DNA of 64,000 nt from an uncultured Halomicronema sp. (GTDB lineage Bacteria; Cyanobacteriota; Cyanobacteriia; Phormidesmidales; Phormidesmidaceae). The notes beneath the pieces were generated by a model. The model saw only the letters and a program-made list of their open reading frames with translations. It was not told where the DNA came from and searched no databases. Below are positions 62,815-64,000 of this stretch, in pieces. Numbering within the stretch: position 1 is the stretch's first letter; every line of letters starts with the position of its first letter. Position numbers and translations under genes: made by a program. The stretch spans positions 1 through 64,000 of the forward strand of contig CALCCA010000204.1 of assembly GCA_937899725.1 (NCBI GenBank), read 5' to 3'.

Positions 62815-64000
62815 TTAAGCCGCTTCCAGCAAAAACTGCTGCATGAACAGGATGTTGGTATAGAACTGGTAATCGATGTTCTGCTTTTTAGAAAACCCAT
62901 GACCCTCATCCGTCGCCACTAAATACCAAACCGGCACGTCCTTGCCTTCCAAAATATCCACTAACTGCTCAGCTTCACTCAGCGGTACGCGCGGGTCATT
63001 CGCGCCATGTACCACCAGCATCGGCTGCTGAATTTTATCCGCATTGGTCATCGGCGAAATATCGATCAGGAACTGCCGCATTTGCGGATCGCGCTCATCG
63101 CCATATTCCGCCCGGCGCAGGTCGCGACGGTAGTCTTCGGTATTTTCTAAAAAGGTGACGAAGTTAGAGATGCCGACGACATTAATCGAGGCGCGGATGC
63201 GATCGCTGTAGTTGGTCGCCACCGCCAGAGACATGTAGCCACCATAGCTTGACCCATTCACCAGCACGCGATCGCTATCCAACGCTGGTTGGGTCTCGAT
63301 CCAGTCCAACAGCGCTCCAATATCTTTGACCGAATCTTCGCGCAGGTAGCCGTTGTCGAGTTTGACGAAGGTCTTGCCGTAACCGGTGGAGCCGCGCACG
63401 TTAGGAAAGAGCAGGGCAATGCCCAGTTCATTCAAGTAATAGTTGAGGCGGCCCAAATAAGCGGGACGAAACTGACCTTCTGGCCCGCCGTGAATGTACA
63501 TCGCCACCGGACGCGGCCCCGTGAACTGGGCGGGAGGGCGATACAAAAATCCGGTAATGGTGCGCCCATCAAAGCTCTGCCAAGAAACGAGTTCGGGTTC
63601 AGAGAACGTCTCGGGGTTGAGGCCCGCCGTTTCACTTTGAGTCCAGCGCTGCACCTCACCCGTGGCGACATTCAGCGAAAAGATGTCGGCGGTAGACCGG
63701 GCTGACATCAAAGTGAAGCCCAATTCTTCACCATTTTTGCGCCACTCCAACCCGCGCATCATCCCAGCGGGCAGCGCAGACAGCGGTTGCTTTTGCCCTG
63801 TGGTCGTCTCCATTAAATAGAGTCTGCTCGCGCCATTTTCATTAATGATGAAGGCCAACTGCTGCCCGTTGGGAGACAGAGTGACTGCTTCCACATTCCA
63901 GGCAATATCGTCGGTGAGGGCGGTGAGGGTCTGAGTCGGCAACTCGAAGTAGCCGAGCTGCAAAAACTCGGAGCCGCGATCGCTCACCACATAAAGACCC
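62815..64000 (-). CDS. S9 family peptidase (prolyl oligopeptidase-like), 5' end outside window
   Basis: The C-terminal 395 residues of a serine peptidase; the gene begins beyond base 64000, so the first GTG seen in the frame is probably internal. The end of the beta-propeller is visible (VEAVTLSPNGQQLAFIINENGASRLYL, GLEWRKNGEELGFTL). The alpha/beta-hydrolase domain has the nucleophile in NGSSYGGYMSLAVAT, the Asp in VHGANDPRVPLSEAEQLV and the His in ATDEGHGFSKKQNID. This is the acyl-aminoacyl-peptidase/S9C arrangement. No signal can be judged because the start is missing. Confidence 0.92.
   Translation of the reverse strand, partial: GLYVVSDRGSEFLQLGYFELPTQTLTALTDDIAWNVEAVTLSPNGQQLAFIINENGASRLYLMETTTGQKQPLSALPAGMMRGLEWRKNGEELGFTLMSARSTADIFSLNVATGEVQRWTQSETAGLNPETFSEPELVSWQSFDGRTITGFLYRPPAQFTGPRPVAMYIHGGPEGQFRPAYLGRLNYYLNELGIALLFPNVRGSTGYGKTFVKLDNGYLREDSVKDIGALLDWIETQPALDSDRVLVNGSSYGGYMSLAVATNYSDRIRASINVVGISNFVTFLENTEDYRRDLRRAEYGDERDPQMRQFLIDISPMTNADKIQQPMLVVHGANDPRVPLSEAEQLVDILEGKDVPVWYLVATDEGHGFSKKQNIDYQFYTNILFMQQFLLEAA

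Overview
The window reads as a chromosomal segment of a filamentous-type (Leptolyngbya-like) cyanobacterium. The evidence is the abundance of the HIP1 octamer GCGATCGC in and between genes, together with lineage-typical genes: sufR-ftrC-sufBCDS, a Psb28 photosystem II assembly factor, two cytochrome b6f haem-insertion (CCB) proteins, DUF3155, DUF4079, UPF0182 and DUF4058 proteins. The species assignment is an inference. No rRNA, tRNA, CRISPR array, prophage or intact transposase was seen.

Layout. 1-7.9 kb: the end of a CAP/RTX secreted protein, then the divergent sufR | ftrC-sufB-(retropepsin-like protease)-sufC-sufD-sufS locus. Three CAAC-N6-GTTG operators lie between sufR and ftrC. 8-12 kb: a frameshifted REP-associated transposase (RAYT) carrying REP-like palindromes, a DUF4058 gene, and an AT-rich, HIP1-free pair of helical-repeat genes that may be one split gene. 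12-20.5 kb: UPF0182 and DUF4079 membrane proteins, an unknown membrane protein, signal peptidase I fused to a duplicated membrane module, and a CCB2/CCB4-type factor. 20.5-31.3 kb: alaS, a diguanylate cyclase with a degenerate receiver, secreted DUF1400 and PsbP/DcrB-like proteins, a glutamine amidotransferase, a 3-hydroxyisobutyrate-dehydrogenase-like reductase, and a divergent polyphosphate kinase. 31.6-46 kb: a mechanosensitive-channel-like protein, SRPBCC, TPR and beta-CASP nuclease-like proteins, recJ, exbB-exbD, a P-loop kinase and a TIGR01777 epimerase. 46-64 kb: psb28, an OmpR-type regulator, bacteriohemerythrin, histidine kinase plus Na+/solute symporter, DUF3155, CCB1, a MerR-CMD pair with a textbook MerR promoter, rseP-nth, a frameshifted DUF4359 gene, serS, a MerR-like/VWA operon, an ankyrin gene of foreign character, and the 3' part of an S9 peptidase.

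Themes. Fe-S cluster supply and redox dominate the left arm: the FTR catalytic subunit, an Fe4S4 enzyme, is the first gene of the suf operon and sits under the same SufR operators. Photosynthetic complex assembly recurs (Psb28, CCB1, CCB2/4). A short element with inverted ends (about 150-173 bp, MITE-like) occurs three times between genes at 16.3, 20.3 and 28.9 kb, with a related fragment at 12.1 kb.

Best candidates for something new are: (i) the retropepsin-like protease embedded between sufB and sufC; (ii) a PPK1 homologue that keeps the phospho-histidine but has lost three other nucleotide/Mg-site residues; (iii) the translationally coupled MerR-like/VWA pair; (iv) a MerR/CMD unit whose start codon sits at the predicted transcription start; and (v) the MITE family. 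Domain names were recognised by eye from sequence patterns; no database search was run.
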